Position numbers and translations under genes: made by a program | From: Chamaecyparis obtusa | Taxonomy: Eukaryota > Streptophyta > Pinopsida > Cupressales > Cupressaceae | Assembly: GCA_027943335.1 (NCBI GenBank) | Contig: BSBK01002089.1 | Location: forward strand, 1,325,001-1,389,000 | Direction of reading: 5' to 3' | DNA: 64,000 nucleotides | The notes under the pieces: generated by a model | Told to the model about the DNA's origin: nothing | The model's database searches: none | The model's input: the letters and a program-made list of their open reading frames with translations, nothing else | Shown here: positions 12,409 through 23,689 of the stretch, piece by piece | Position numbering within the stretch: position 1 is the first letter of the stretch | How the letters are laid out: every line of letters starts with the position of its first letter

Positions 12409-14008
12409 TTGGGTACAACAAAGGAACCACAATTGGTACATGTAGCACAATCATTATTAGAAGAAGAAAAGAAAAAATTTACTACATTGCTAACAGAGAA
12501 GAAGATCAACTTTGCATGGAAATATTCAAATATGCCAGGATTGGATACTAATCTCATAATGCATCATTTATCTATCACTCCAAATGTCAAACCTGTCAAG
12601 CAAAAATTAAGAAAGATGCATCCTCATGTTGCACTCTTGGTAAAAGCTGAATTAGAGAAGCTCCTAAATGCCAAATTCATCCGAGTTATTAACTATGCAG
12701 AGTGGATCTCTAATATTGTACCTATTTCTAAACTAGATGGCTCAATCAGAGTGTGCACAGACTTTAGAGATGTGAATAGAGCATGCCCTAAGGATGATTT
12801 TCCACTGCCTAACATTGATACGATAGTGGAAATGACTACGGGTTTCGAGATGTATTCGTTAATGGATGGTTTCTCTAGATATAACCGAATAAAAATTGCT
12901 CCAGAGGATCAAGAGAAAATTGCTTTCACATGTGCATGGGGAACCTTCTGTTGGAATGTCATGCCATTTGGGCTTAAAAATGCTAGTGCTACATATCAAA
13001 GAGCAATGACATCCATTTTCAATGACATGATGCATTGAACTATGGAAGATTATGTTGATGATACTTTAGGAAAATCTATGATCAGAACTGAACATCTAAA
13101 GGACTTGAGCATGATCCTAGATAGAATGGAAAAGTTTAGTCTCTGACTAAATCCTGAGAAGTGTGCTTTTGGTGTCACTTCTGGAAAGCTCTTAGGCTAC
13201 ATAGTTTCAAAGAAGGGCATTGAAGTTGATCCGGCTAAAGTCAAGGCTATAATAGAGATGCAACCTCCCATGAATATCAGTCAAATGAGGATGATGCAAG
13301 GCAGAGTTCAATCTATCAGAAGATTCATATCACAGCTCGCGGACATATCACAGCCTTTTACAAAAACATTACATAAAGGTGTGACCTTTGGATGGACTGA
13401 AGAATGTGAGACCAACTTTAACCATATCAAGAAGTATCTATCAAATCCACCTATCTTGATGCCTCCTATAAATGGGAAGCCATTGATCTTATATGTCTCC
13501 GCAACAGCCACATCACTGGGGCCATTGCTAGCACAATATGATGAAGAGAAAAAGGAAAGAGCCATTTATTATATAAGGAGAACAATGGTGGTGTATGAAA
13601 AGAACTATTCTATGATTGAGAAAGCTTGTCTCACTATGATCTTTGCATCACAGAAACTAATACACTATATGTTAGCTCATACCATGCATCTAGTAGAAAA
13701 AATTAATCCACTAAAATACCTACTAAGCAAGGCTTCCCTCACAAGTAGACTGGCTAAATGGGTCATGCTTCTAAGCAAATTTGACATTGAATATGTTGAA
13801 AGAAAAGCTATAAAAGGTCAAGTTATTGCTGATCAACTAGAAAATGCACCCATGTTTGATGACACACCAATGCAAATGGAATTTCCAGACTCCTCTATTA
13901 TGCACCTATCTTCTAGAGAATGGCAATTGTTCTTTGATGGCTCCTATACACAGAATGGATCTGGGGCAGGCATATTGTTCATAACTCCTCAAGGATATTC
14001 CATCGCAA
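12409..14008 (+). pseudogene. pol: G1 reverse transcriptase, RNase H and start of second RNase H
   Basis: RT blocks in order: a primer-grip-like start (HLSITPNVKPVKQKLRK), FIRVINYAEWISNIVPISK, VCTDFRDVNRACPKDDFPLP, FSRYNRIKIAPEDQEKIAF, WGTFCWNVMPFGLKNA and YVDD at 13051-13062. The connection and first RNase H follow (PLILYVSATATSLGPLLAQ), then the second RNase H opens with LFFDGSYTQNGSG (Asp at 13936). Together they would copy the RNA and remove it from the hybrid. In-frame stops: TGA at 13036-13038, five codons before YVDD and shared with G2, and TGA near 13144. The second RNase H is cut by the insertion at 14009. Confidence 0.9.
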
Positions 14009-14965
14009 GATAAAAGCACAAAGTTGTGTCACGTTTCAGGATAACTTATCAGCACAGCTAAATTTGAGTATTTATAACTAAAATTATTTTTTATCAAACA
14101 TATGGTCTAGCTAGATTCATTCTAGCTAAGTTAGATAAGTTCCTCACCTTTTCCAATTGGAAATATCTATTAAATGCATGTTTTATAACAATTACTAAAG
14201 AAATAAAATTATTTTAGAAAAATGATGTTTCAATAACTCTTACTATTTTTAATGATATTTTTTTACAAATATAAAAATACCCTTTTTTAGAGCATAGAGT
14301 CAAGATTATCATTATATAATTTTTGTAGTATTTTAAGTAGATCTAATATATTATAATTTCAAAATACTGCAAGTAGGTATTTTAACATTCGAGAACAAGA
14401 TGCTTCAAAAATAGAAAAAAATAGTATAACTTATCAAAAAAATTGAAAATTTGTATTTAACACTAGAGGAGAGAGTTATCTTTAAGAGTGTGTAATTTAT
14501 TTTCTGAATGGTGTAGATTTGATAGGGGAAATTTGATGCGAGATGAAAACTGTTGATTTTAGGTATGTTTGACTCTGAGTAGTTATAACAAAGAAAATAT
14601 AAATTGAAAACTAATTATTCTTCTTTTCTGCACTAGCTATACATTTTATCTATGACATATTTTGAAATCAAAGGAAAAAAAGATTATTTGTATATACTTT
14701 TTTGGTGCGGACAAGACCCTCATTTTTCAGCATTTTTTAGCAAGTAAAAAATGGACTTATAAAATTTAAAAACTATGTGAATTCTTGTTCAAAAAAATTA
14801 AAAAAATTATAGGCATAAACTTTATCCACTTTTACACATTTTATTAGTTTACATCATCTCCAAATTTTAAACATAAATGTCATTTTTATGTCGTTAAAGT
14901 TAAAAATTTTGTGTGTTGTTGACCTTTTCCTTTATAAAAGTGTGACATAGCTTTGTACTTTTACC
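14009..14965. mobile_element. Short TIR element (MITE-like) inside the second RNase H
   Basis: G2 runs straight from GYSIP to KAFRLKF, but G1 has 957 extra bases here. The insert starts GATAAAAGCACAAAGTTGTG and its right end, reverse-complemented, reads GGTAAAAGTACAAAGCTATG. About 19 of the first 24 positions match and the mismatches are transitions. The flanks CGCAA and CCCAA suggest a target duplication of about 5 bp with one change. The interior is A+T-rich with no ORF, so it would need a transposase in trans. The superfamily is undetermined. Confidence 0.8.
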
Positions 14966-15270
14966 CCCCAAAAGCATTCACACTAAAGTTCCCCTGCACA
15001 AACAATATTGTAGAATATGAAGCCCTTTTGAATGGTATGAAAATAGCAATTGAATGGAGAGTAACAGAGCTACACATTCATGGAGACTCTCAACTTGTTA
15101 TTCATCAAGTCAATGATGTGTACCAAACTAAAGATGAAAAGCTCATTCCTTACAAGAGAATGGTAGATGATCTTAAGAAATATTTCATATCTATCACATT
15201 TGAACAAATTCCTAGAACGGAGAACAAGGTTGCCGATGCAATGGCAACACTATCTACTTTATTGCAATAG
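14966..15270 (+). pseudogene. G1 second RNase H, C-terminal part
   Basis: The domain resumes after the insertion: LKFPCTNNIVEYEALLNGMK (catalytic Glu in VEYEAL), ELHIHGDSQLVIHQV (Asp in GDS) and PRTENKVADAMATLSTLL (Asp in ADAMA). With the Asp in FFDGS on the far side of the insert, all four acidic residues of the family survive. This extra RNase H, after the usual one, is typical of the Tat lineage. A TAG at 15268 ends the frame. Confidence 0.85.
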
Positions 15271-16635
15271 CCTGAACATGAGCTACGCTATGAGTTTGTG
15301 GTGGAAGCACTATCTTATCCTGCATATGACTCCCGTGAAACCCACATGATCTGCACTATTGTAGGTCATGATTCATCCTGATATAAAAACCTATTTTCCT
15401 ATCTCCAAGACCAAATCATTCCCGATACCTTCAACCGTCATGAAAAGAGATACCTTATCTATAATGCCTCCCGATATGTCATCATTGGTAATGATCTATA
15501 CAAACAAGGTCTAGATGGTACGCTACTTAGATGTTTAGAATGTGAAGAGTCTCAACGTGCATTAGAGGAAGTCCATGATGGTATTTGTGGGTCACACTCA
15601 AACGGTTTAACACTAGCTCAAAAACTTATTAGGGTCGGGTACTATTGGCCTGAAATGCAGAAAGAGGCTATCAAATTTGCTAAGAATTGTCAAAAGTGCC
15701 AAGTGCATGGCAACTTAATTCATGCTCCAGGGAGGGATCTAATCCCCTTCACAACACAATGGCCTTTCTATCAATGGGCATTTGATCTTATCGGGATGAT
15801 TCATCCTCATTCTTCTAACAGACATACCCATATAATCACAACCACAGATTATTTTACAAAATGGATAGAAGCGGTCCATCTGACACAAGCAATGGGGAAA
15901 CAGATATCTATGTTCATATTGAATTATATCATATGCAGATATGGGATCCCTCATTCCATAATCACAGATAATGGTGGGCAATTCAGGAATAAAGACCTTG
16001 ATGATCTATGTGCCAAATTCAAGATCACCCAACATTGGTCTTCTATCTACTATCCACAAGGGAATGGCCAAGTAGAGGCTTCTAACAAAAATCAATTGAA
16101 GATCTTGAACAGAATAGTAAACAAAACCGGTAGAGACTAGCATCTCATGATTAATCCAGCTCTATGGGCCTACAGAACAATTATCAGAACACCTACAGGG
16201 GTTACACCTTTCACTTTAGTTTATGGGTCTGAAGCAGTACTACCTATTGAGGTTGAAATCCCATCACTAAGAATCAGAATGCATGGTCTAGTAACTGATG
16301 ATGACCATAGAGTGTCTAGGTTACAAGAACTAGAACTACTAGATGAGCACAGACAAGTAGTGTATGATCATCTCAGAGTATATCAGAAGAGAATGTCTAG
16401 AGGCTACAATAAGAAAGTCAGACACAGAGAATTTTAGGTTGGCGATCTAGTCTTGAGAGAAAATCCTAAAAATCAATCCCATCGAGAATGCAAGGGGAAT
16501 TTCAAACCCAACTGGCTGAGTCCCTTTGTTATCACTGCTACTTTTAGCTCTAGTGCCTATCAACTCTCAATGACTAAAGGAGAACAGCTCCAAGAACCAA
16601 TCAATGTTCTCCATTTGAAGAAATTCTATGCCTAA
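15271..16635 (+). pseudogene. G1 integrase
   Basis: Domains in order: HHCC zinc finger (CGSHSNG ... KNCQKCQ, about 15570-15705), catalytic core with Asp in WAFDLIG, Asp in ITDNGGQF (about 15965) and Glu in GNGQVEASNK (about 16075), then a C-terminal GPY/F-like module reading LSPFVI where G2 keeps LGPFVI. It would insert the cDNA into the host chromosome. Breaks: stops at 15379, 16138 and 16435. The final stop (CCTAA, 16633-16635) is in the same place in G2 and starts the repeated hairpin region. Confidence 0.87.
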
Positions 16636-17016
16636 GGTATTCAGTCTATGGTAAAATGTCCTGAAAAAATTATAAAAATTAGAAAAAGTCCTGAAAAAAG
16701 AACATCTTGGTGAAAACCTAGCAATAGGCACCTTGATGATTCACAAAAAAATTTAAAAATGCCTAAGGCATTCAGTCTATGGTAAAATGTCCTGAAAAAA
16801 TTATAAAAATAAAAAAAATTCCTGAAAAAAGAACATCTTGGTGAAAACCTAGCAATAGGCACCTTGATGATTCACAAAAAAATTAAAAAATTAAAAAAAT
16901 TAAAAAAAAAATTAAAAAAAAAAAAACAAGTGCCTTGGTGAAAACTTGGAAACAGGCGCCTTAGTAGCAAAAATAGAATCTCTGCCAAGATGGTGAAAAC
17001 CTGGCAAACGGGCACC
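16631..17016 (+). repeat. Hairpin array downstream of G1 integrase
   Basis: Four copies of one small stem-loop follow the integrase stop: 16709-16732, 16840-16863, 16937-16960 and 16992-17016. Each has an outer stem (GGTG with CACC or CGCC), an A4 bulge on the 5' side, an inner 4 bp stem and a GNRA-type loop (GCAA or GAAA; GCAAA in the last). Inner stems vary but keep pairing: CCTA/TAGG, CTTG/CAGG, CCTG/CGGG. The first two copies lie in a 131 bp tandem duplication (16631-16761, 16762-16885). A-rich spacers separate the hairpins. G2 has three more copies. Confidence 0.75.
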
Positions 17017-18256
17017 ACTTGTTTCAAAATGCTCCATCTATCAGCGCAATCTTGGTCTTTCCTAGCTTTCAGTCTTGCTTTAGTTTGTACATATCTCCTG
17101 ATTTGTTTCTACATTTCCATTTTTCAATAAGTCGGTCTGTACACCAATCTGCTCAAGCATCTATATCCTATCAATGTTCAAACTTGGGGGCAATCAATGT
17201 CATATCCTATGGTCTCCAGTATATCTTAGACATGTCATATCCACTCAGAGTCCTTTTTAAGCTTCATTTGAGTTAGTCAAGTCTGTCTTGTCTCCAGAAA
17301 GGATTTTGCATCTACAACAATGCAATCAAACAAAAAAATGAAAACAATCTTTTCTTTTTCATGCTTTTATCTTCTTGTATGTTTATTGATTCGCATTGAG
17401 ATTTTTGCATATTGTGTCCATTCGAGCTCTTTGATGATGTCCTTTATAGGATTTAGAGAGTGATGACTAGGGGCATAATCTTTTCTTTGTCTTCTACTTA
17501 TATGTGAAAATCTAACAACTTTGGAAATTCTAGATTGAACTGGTGTCCGACTGTAAGAGCCTCTATCTCAAATTGGATGGCCATGCATACCTTGACCATT
17601 GATACCTGAAAAATTCAAGGAAGTTTGATCTAACTATTATCTTTTTGAGTGAGTTCTTTCTCCTATTGTGAAACACGATCTTACCTAAGGATGTGAACGA
17701 TAAAGGGTCACTACGGGTAATTCACATTGGATTTAGAATGATCTCTTGACTATTTGATGTGTTTGCAATGCAAGGCGTATTTAGGTCATCATGACATTTA
17801 TGTTTTGATGCTTATACAAATTGCAATATCAAAATGGACATGATATTCAGGTCATCCTGGCATTTATGCCTTGGTGCTTATATCTAATCCAACATTCTAA
17901 AAATAAAATCAATATTCATATATCCATGGTTGTTGACCAGTGGGTGTTGTATTGATTCTTGCACATACAAATCAATATTCATATGTCTATGGTTTCATAG
18001 CTAGTGGGCATTGTATTGATTTATCTAGTTACCTAAAAGTTCAATGATGATAACAAATCGACACATGATCAGTGACTAGGTCCTAGGTCTTAGGTTGCAT
18101 TTCATTTTGCATGTCTCTTTACATTTTGCATGTTTGCATATCTCACAATTGTTTGCAAACACTTCAAAGCTTAAACAATTCTTCATATCAATTCTTCACA
18201 TCTAATGAGAGTTGAGTCTCACTCAAAGGTCTCTTCATCAAACCACAAGTAGTAAC
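17017..18256 (+). other. G1 3' region, conserved with G2, no coding
   Basis: Alignable with G2 51675-52930 but without a credible ORF in either. It includes a repeated phrase, 'CAT(T)TATG..TTGGTGCTTATA' (about 17790-17885) and 'ATTCATATRTCYATGGTTTC' (about 17910 and 17975). Function unknown. Confidence 0.6.
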
Positions 18257-18692
18257 CGTTCAGGGTTAAACATCCTTTTGACATAAGACTGGGTACTTGT
18301 CTTCATCAACCTGCAAAAACATATCATGCGTATCACTGCATTTACATCTCATATCATTACCATTTGTTACATTACATTACATTCATTGCATAAGCATAAA
18401 TCATACATACATCTTTTCATAATCAATTCCATTTGCATCACATCCATACATACATTCTACACTAATCATAGCATAAGCATAGCATGATATCATCATAAAT
18501 CCACAACATGAAAAGTACACATGAAGTCACAATCAAAATATCGATCTCATATATATCAAAAATCTTGAAATGTGTTAGGGGTGCACTACTGGCACAATGT
18601 ACAAAAGAATGAGCTCCGAAAAGCTATCAAAATTAGAATGGTATATCAGTGATAACAAAGAACAAAATATATCAAAACATGACCATAAAGAA

Positions 18693-20630
18693 TCAACTCT
18701 CAGCATGCTCCTCGGTATCTAGTGGAGGAGGCAGTGGTGCATCTGGTATGACCTCTACCCTTGGTGCCCTAGCTCCGTTGAAGGCTGCCATGTACTCAGA
18801 GTATGTAGGTACTCTCTACTTAGCAGGAACAACAACATAGTATGCAGACACATAATAGGAGGCCCATGAAGTCGGATGGGTCACCTTTGTCTGTAGTCAT
18901 CGAACCTCTGAGTGAAGCTCTGCATGAAGCTTAGTAAGCTACATGTTTGCCTCCTAAAACCTCTCCTCCCATCTAGCAATCTATACCTTCAGGTCTCGGA
19001 CCTGAGCTCTAAGCTGTCTAATCATCTCTAATGAAGTGAGAGGAACAGTAGGCTCTGTTGTAGCTACTGGCATCTCTGTATCCTGTGCTAGCTACTCTGG
19101 CTACTATCCAGTGGTATCTGATCTACGCACCTTACGGCGTCTAACCTCCGCACCCAAATCAAAAGTGGTGTCTACCTATGTGGGATCTGCATCACCACCT
19201 GCAAACTACTCACCTGCCAACACCTCATCTGTCACATCGACACTGCCCAAAGTACCCCTCTCACCCCTGGATCATCTATGTGACCCTGTGGATGTACCTG
19301 TGGGAGAAGTAGAAGGATGAGGAGGCCTCATATGCCCAGATGATCTCTGTAATGGAGCTTTGACTCTCTATCTAGGCAGTGTAGGATGAACTGCCTATGG
19401 TCTCGAGCCCTGTACCATAGGAACACCTGTAACATCCATCACCTCCTCCATGGAGGGTATCAACTCTGTAGGATCTGAGAATCTATGGAGGGGATGATTT
19501 GTAAGCCATGCAATGTATCTGTTTGTCACTCTTGCATTGACAACCTATGGCCGATAGTCCCAATCTCTGCCTATAATGGCACTATACTCCTCTGCACATA
19601 AGGAATAGGAGAGCCTCGATGTCCATTTGAGCCCAATCTTATGTACAATGCGAGCATATGCAGTGTACTCACATGGGGCATCCTATCTGCATCCATACTA
19701 ATGCCACACTCTGCTAATCAAAAATCTCTCCAGAATAGTGGGAGAGTAGCCAATAAGTACTCGACTCTGAAAAAGAAAGCTGTACTACTCACTTGCAGTG
19801 GGCCAAGCCTCTATCTACAAATAGGGTCTCCAATGCACACAGGTCATATCATCTAAGCACCATCTGAAATACTTAGTATGACCCATATGGACCTATGTAA
19901 CATAACCAGCATAAGTATCTATCACTAGCTCCTGTGGCTGTCACTATGTCTGAAAAACTGGTCTCAGCACTAGGATATGCTCCCATGCCCATATCTGTAA
20001 TACAAGAGCTCCAGAAGCAAAGCTCTTGCAATCCTGATACACAATCTCCTGCATCTCTGAAAACATGTGGGCCAACAGGCACTAACCCTAGGCAAGCTCA
20101 GTAGGCATGGCCATAAGAAGGGCTACCATTGGAGACCATCCCATCAAAAAGTTGTTCTACTGACGGCCTAGCATGATGAGCTCCCTGATCATACTAGCAA
20201 TAATGCACTCTAAATGGTGCGTTTGACCATATCTCTGTACAAGGGTCTCCTAGGAAATGGACCTTGTCAACTGTGTATCATCACCAAACAGATGCCTAAA
20301 GGCATGAAGACCAGTCTGGCTGGAACTCACATACTTAGGATGCCGACTGCTATGGAATGGAATGTGAACTATCCTATAAATATCCACTAGAGTCACAGTC
20401 ATCTCTCCAGTCAGTAAGTGAAAGGTCTGAGTCTCCAAGTGAAATCTCTCTATCAGCGCTATCAATAGGCCATGATTTACCCTAATATCGGGTAAATGAA
20501 TGAGATGCTCAAAACCACATGCTGCAAGATGAACCCTCATAGGGTCAGGAAGTGAGACACATAATCTCTGTGTCGCTAGGTAAGAATGACGAATATGTAC
20601 ATCTAGATAGGTGACCTAAATCATGCACAA
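18693..20630 (-). pseudogene. Antisense plant mobile domain (PMD) gene in G1
   Basis: Read on the minus strand, one frame runs from about 20540 (MRVHL) to a stop at 18695-18693, 615 codons with no net frameshift but many nonsense codons. The N-terminal part is plant mobile domain: AACGFEHLIHLPDIRVNHGL, ETQTFHLLTGEMTVTL, then LQIWAWEHILVLRP and HTKYFRWCLDDM..VHWRPY. A Glu/Arg/Leu-rich coiled-coil-like stretch (about 18900-19000) and a Pro-rich tail follow. PMD proteins occur as host factors (MAIN/MAIL type) and, in another class, inside transposons; antisense extra ORFs are known in Tat elements. The true start may lie upstream, perhaps beyond an intron. Its role in the element is unknown. G2 lacks the whole block. 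Confidence 0.82.
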
Positions 20631-20814
20631 ACAAGGTATTTTTATCAGAAATTGAGTTCAAAATCAGGCTAATAATACAAAAATGGAGCTATTTGATATA
20701 TCAGAAGGGGGGTCAAAGTGTCCGCAATCAGGCAGAAGGATCAGAAAAGTCAAATTTTTGACCTCAGTATGAATTTTTAACTCTTTGTTTTTCAAATGAC
20801 ATTTTAGATTGGCA

Positions 20815-21022
20815 TCAACTATCGTACAACACTCCACAGTATACCAAATGACAATCCATTGTCGTACGACACTGCACCCGGGATCATACGAGTTTCAAGG
20901 GACCCGATGAAATGTCGTACGACACAAGGGTCCCTCTCATACGACAATTGGGTGGCCTTGAAATGACAAAGGAGTTTCAAATGAAGTGTCGTATGAGTCT
21001 GGGTTGGGACTCGTACAAGTTT
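20815..21022. repeat. TCGTACGA-type cluster upstream of the antisense gene
   Basis: About seven octamers (ATCGTACAAC, GTCGTACGAC, ATCATACGAG, GTCGTACGAC, CTCATACGAC, GTCGTATGAG, CTCGTACAAG) with ATGAAATG/AAATGAC phrases between them. The same vocabulary fills the sense leader at 5495-5740 and 7465-7810. The position is just upstream of the antisense PMD gene, where its promoter or leader would be. Confidence 0.7.
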
Positions 21023-22294
21023 TCACACATGCAAAAATTAAAAAAGCAAAACGTGTGCGAAATTTTTTTTTAAATGCCATGAAACATGAAAAATTTGCAT
21101 TTTTAGAGGGGCACAGAGGTCCACCTACCGGATGTCCATACTGTCGGGGTCTCTCATATCTCCGGCTGCACTCAAATTGATGCGAACTCATAGGAACCTT
21201 CAGATCTCATTGTTCTACCATTTTCTTGCTCAGAGGGCTCCGCACAATCTCCAAAGTCAAATGGTTGAAATGAATTGAAAATGACCCTTCAGGCCTTTAT
21301 ATAGCATTTGACCTAATTTTCAAAAGTGCTCCATTTTTCACAAAAATTACACCCCTGGCTAATTTCGACATTTTGAATCCATTTTCGGGATCAAAATCAA
21401 AATCTAAGATCGTTTATTATGTCAAAATCATGATTTAAAATTTTTTGGCCCTAGGATGGTCTACTACTTGCATAATCGACCTTCCATCATCACAAAACTC
21501 TAGTATTCAACTTAACTGATTATCTAACATCAAACTATCAAAATTTCAACTTGGTCAACTATGGTCAACTCATGGTTTAACCTAGTCAAACTTGGTCTTT
21601 TGGGACCTTCCAACGATGCAGAATGCATTCTTGAACGTGTTTAACCACTTCTCAAATCAATTAACATGCTTCTAAACCATTCAACGCTGACTTTTCTTGT
21701 CAAATTTCAATTTTAATCCCAAAGGGGGCATGGTATTGCACATCATTCAAAGTCTGTAATCAAATTTGAAATCATATATTTATGGAAATCATATCTTCCT
21801 TAGTAATCAAGACAAACAATCATGTCTAGTTACTGATTCATCAAAAGACCTCATCGCTCGGGGCAAATCTATCATCACTTGGGGCATATCAGATTCATCA
21901 AGATCCATATCAATCTGGTATTCTCCAAATCTTGTAAACTATATTAGTTTTTGCAACCATCAGATCATAGTGTTCTTTCCTTGGTTCTTTGGCAACTGAA
22001 GGATTCGAATGTGATACCTGCTAGTTCTGCTAAGACAATCAAGTCTAGAACCGGTCACTCACTTCTTTGCAAATCCTAAGGTTTGGAATCAGGCATTTTG
22101 ACACTTTTTCGCAATCCTCTGTTCATTTGTTGTTATAGTGAACATTATCTTTGGTTATTCAGGACGTATTATCTTCATATCAAATCAATATCAATCAGCT
22201 TCTGTCTCATATCAATTATCAATTTCAAACATAAGTTTCATATCTTTATCAAACACAGACTATCTTTGAACCACTGCACTTCGCACAGTAATTC
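21023..22294 (+). other. G1 distal 3' region
   Basis: No gene. From about 21380 it is again alignable with G2 (52948-53794). The first part (21023-21380) belongs to the block missing from G2. Short open frames seen here have no family likeness. Confidence 0.6.
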
Positions 22295-22308
22295 AAAGAG
22301 GGGCAAAA
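22295..22308 (+). other. Polypurine tract of G1
   Basis: AAAGAGGGGCAAAA directly abuts the TG of the 3' LTR, the expected plus-strand primer site. G2 has the same tract with GGGGTAAAA. Confidence 0.8.
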
Positions 22309-23490
22309 TGTAATACCCCAAAAATGGGCTATAAGTTCATTAATTTCCTACATCATCAATTCGAATGAAATCGACATCAAAGTCCTAATCTAAGGCACAT
22401 CTAAACATCATCGAATCATAATTGATTATCTTAAAATTCTGCATCGGGGAATATTCCTAGCAATATTCTTAATTATCTTAATTATCTTTAATTTTATAAT
22501 TATTTGGCAATAAATCACATTTATCCTAAAATTTGATTAATTGAATATTTTGCATATTTAATTAATTAGATTTAATTCTGCCACTTAATTATTTAATTGA
22601 AGTTAATTCTATCTATTATTAATTGTATTATTTAATTTTGACAATAAATCTAATATCTTATGAATAATTGATTAAATTCTTATTTAATTAATTAAAGCAA
22701 GTTGTCATTATTTGATAATATTGCTTTTAATAAAATTTTGATTAAATAATTGATTAACCCATAAATCAATTATTTATTTTCAAAAATTAGTTAAGTTGAG
22801 CATAAATCACTTTATTTATTAAATTAATTCATAAATAAAGCATGGACAATCATAAAAGCAGACAACTATCAATTATCAATTAAAGCTAAACTCTATTTTG
22901 AGTTAAAACTTAGCTTTTGCATGTTTTTGTGAATTAAATTGTCTTTATTATCAGATAACTCAAAAATCAAGCTGAGTTTATTTGAGTGATTTGTGGCTTT
23001 CTTTCATGCACCTCCAAAGCCCTAGATTTCTATAAAATCAAGGCTCGGCTCATCTCAATTCATCTCATAATTGTGAAAACTTATGCTGGAGAATCGACAT
23101 CTGGAGAATCAAAGCTTATTGCGAATCAAGGCTATTGTGAGATAAATTTGTTTTTTTTACATTCATTTAGATTCATATCATTGTTAGATCAATTTCATAT
23201 TAGCATAGACTCATATCAGTTTTTCATTATTATTGGATAGAAAATACCAAAAAAATAGATTAATTGCATTCATATTTCATATCAGTTTTGCATTCAAATC
23301 CTTCGTTTAGGTGTCGTCTAGGTCACTGATCTCGATAACAATCTGAGAACATCGATCTCACACCTACTAGAAGGCAGTAAATTACTTGGTTAGATTAGAT
23401 TTCAATTTTGCATGATTTTGATTTTTGCTAACGTCTAATGTTTTACTGAAGTGTTGTGTCTACAGATCAGGTACAATTTTTACACACACA
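22309..23490 (+). repeat. 3' LTR of G1
   Basis: 1182 bp, same length as the 5' LTR, starting TGTAATACCCC and ending CACACACA, followed by the CATAT target duplication (23491-23495). Confidence 0.93.
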
Positions 23491-23495
23491 CATAT

Positions 23496-23689
23496 AATTT
23501 CACTTAACCATGCTTTGTCTATGATCCTAGGTTCTGATTTATATTTAAAATATGATTTTCTTTGGTCAGTTTATACAGCACACCAAAAGGCATGTAATTT
23601 AGAGATCTATCAAGAGTAGGTTGCCCTTTAAAGTTTGATCTGCATATGTATTGTCATTGGTGGCTTTTCATGATTCTTATTCTTTCATT
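23496..23689 (-). other. Start of the LINE 3' untranslated region
   Basis: On the minus strand this is the stretch just after the ORF2 stop, cut by the Gypsy insertion at CATAT. It continues at 4188 going left. No feature beyond that. Confidence 0.7.

Larger units (their letters stand above)
4194..23490 (+). mobile_element. G1: Tat-type Ty3/Gypsy LTR retrotransposon
   Basis: The element is 19,297 bp with two LTRs of equal length (1182 bp), TG...CA ends and a 5 bp target duplication CATAT (4189-4193 and 23491-23495). Order: 5' LTR, primer-binding-like site, 2.9 kb leader, gag, protease, RT, RNase H, second RNase H (split by a TIR element), integrase, hairpin array, antisense plant-mobile-domain pseudogene, polypurine tract, 3' LTR. 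The CxFHxxxGHxxxxC gag knuckle and the second RNase H with an FFDGS motif are hallmarks of the Tat lineage. By eye the LTRs differ at about 8 places in the first 560 bp, with no net length change, so it looks younger than its relative G2. Multiple stops make it non-autonomous today. Confidence 0.93.

Noticed and set aside
18649..19320. Ser/Thr/Gly-rich plus-strand frames
   Set aside because: They are shadows of the antisense PMD gene, whose minus-strand reading has recognised domains.
19873..20082. 69-codon minus-strand frame
   Set aside because: It is in a different phase from the PMD reading, which has the WAWE motif over the same bases.
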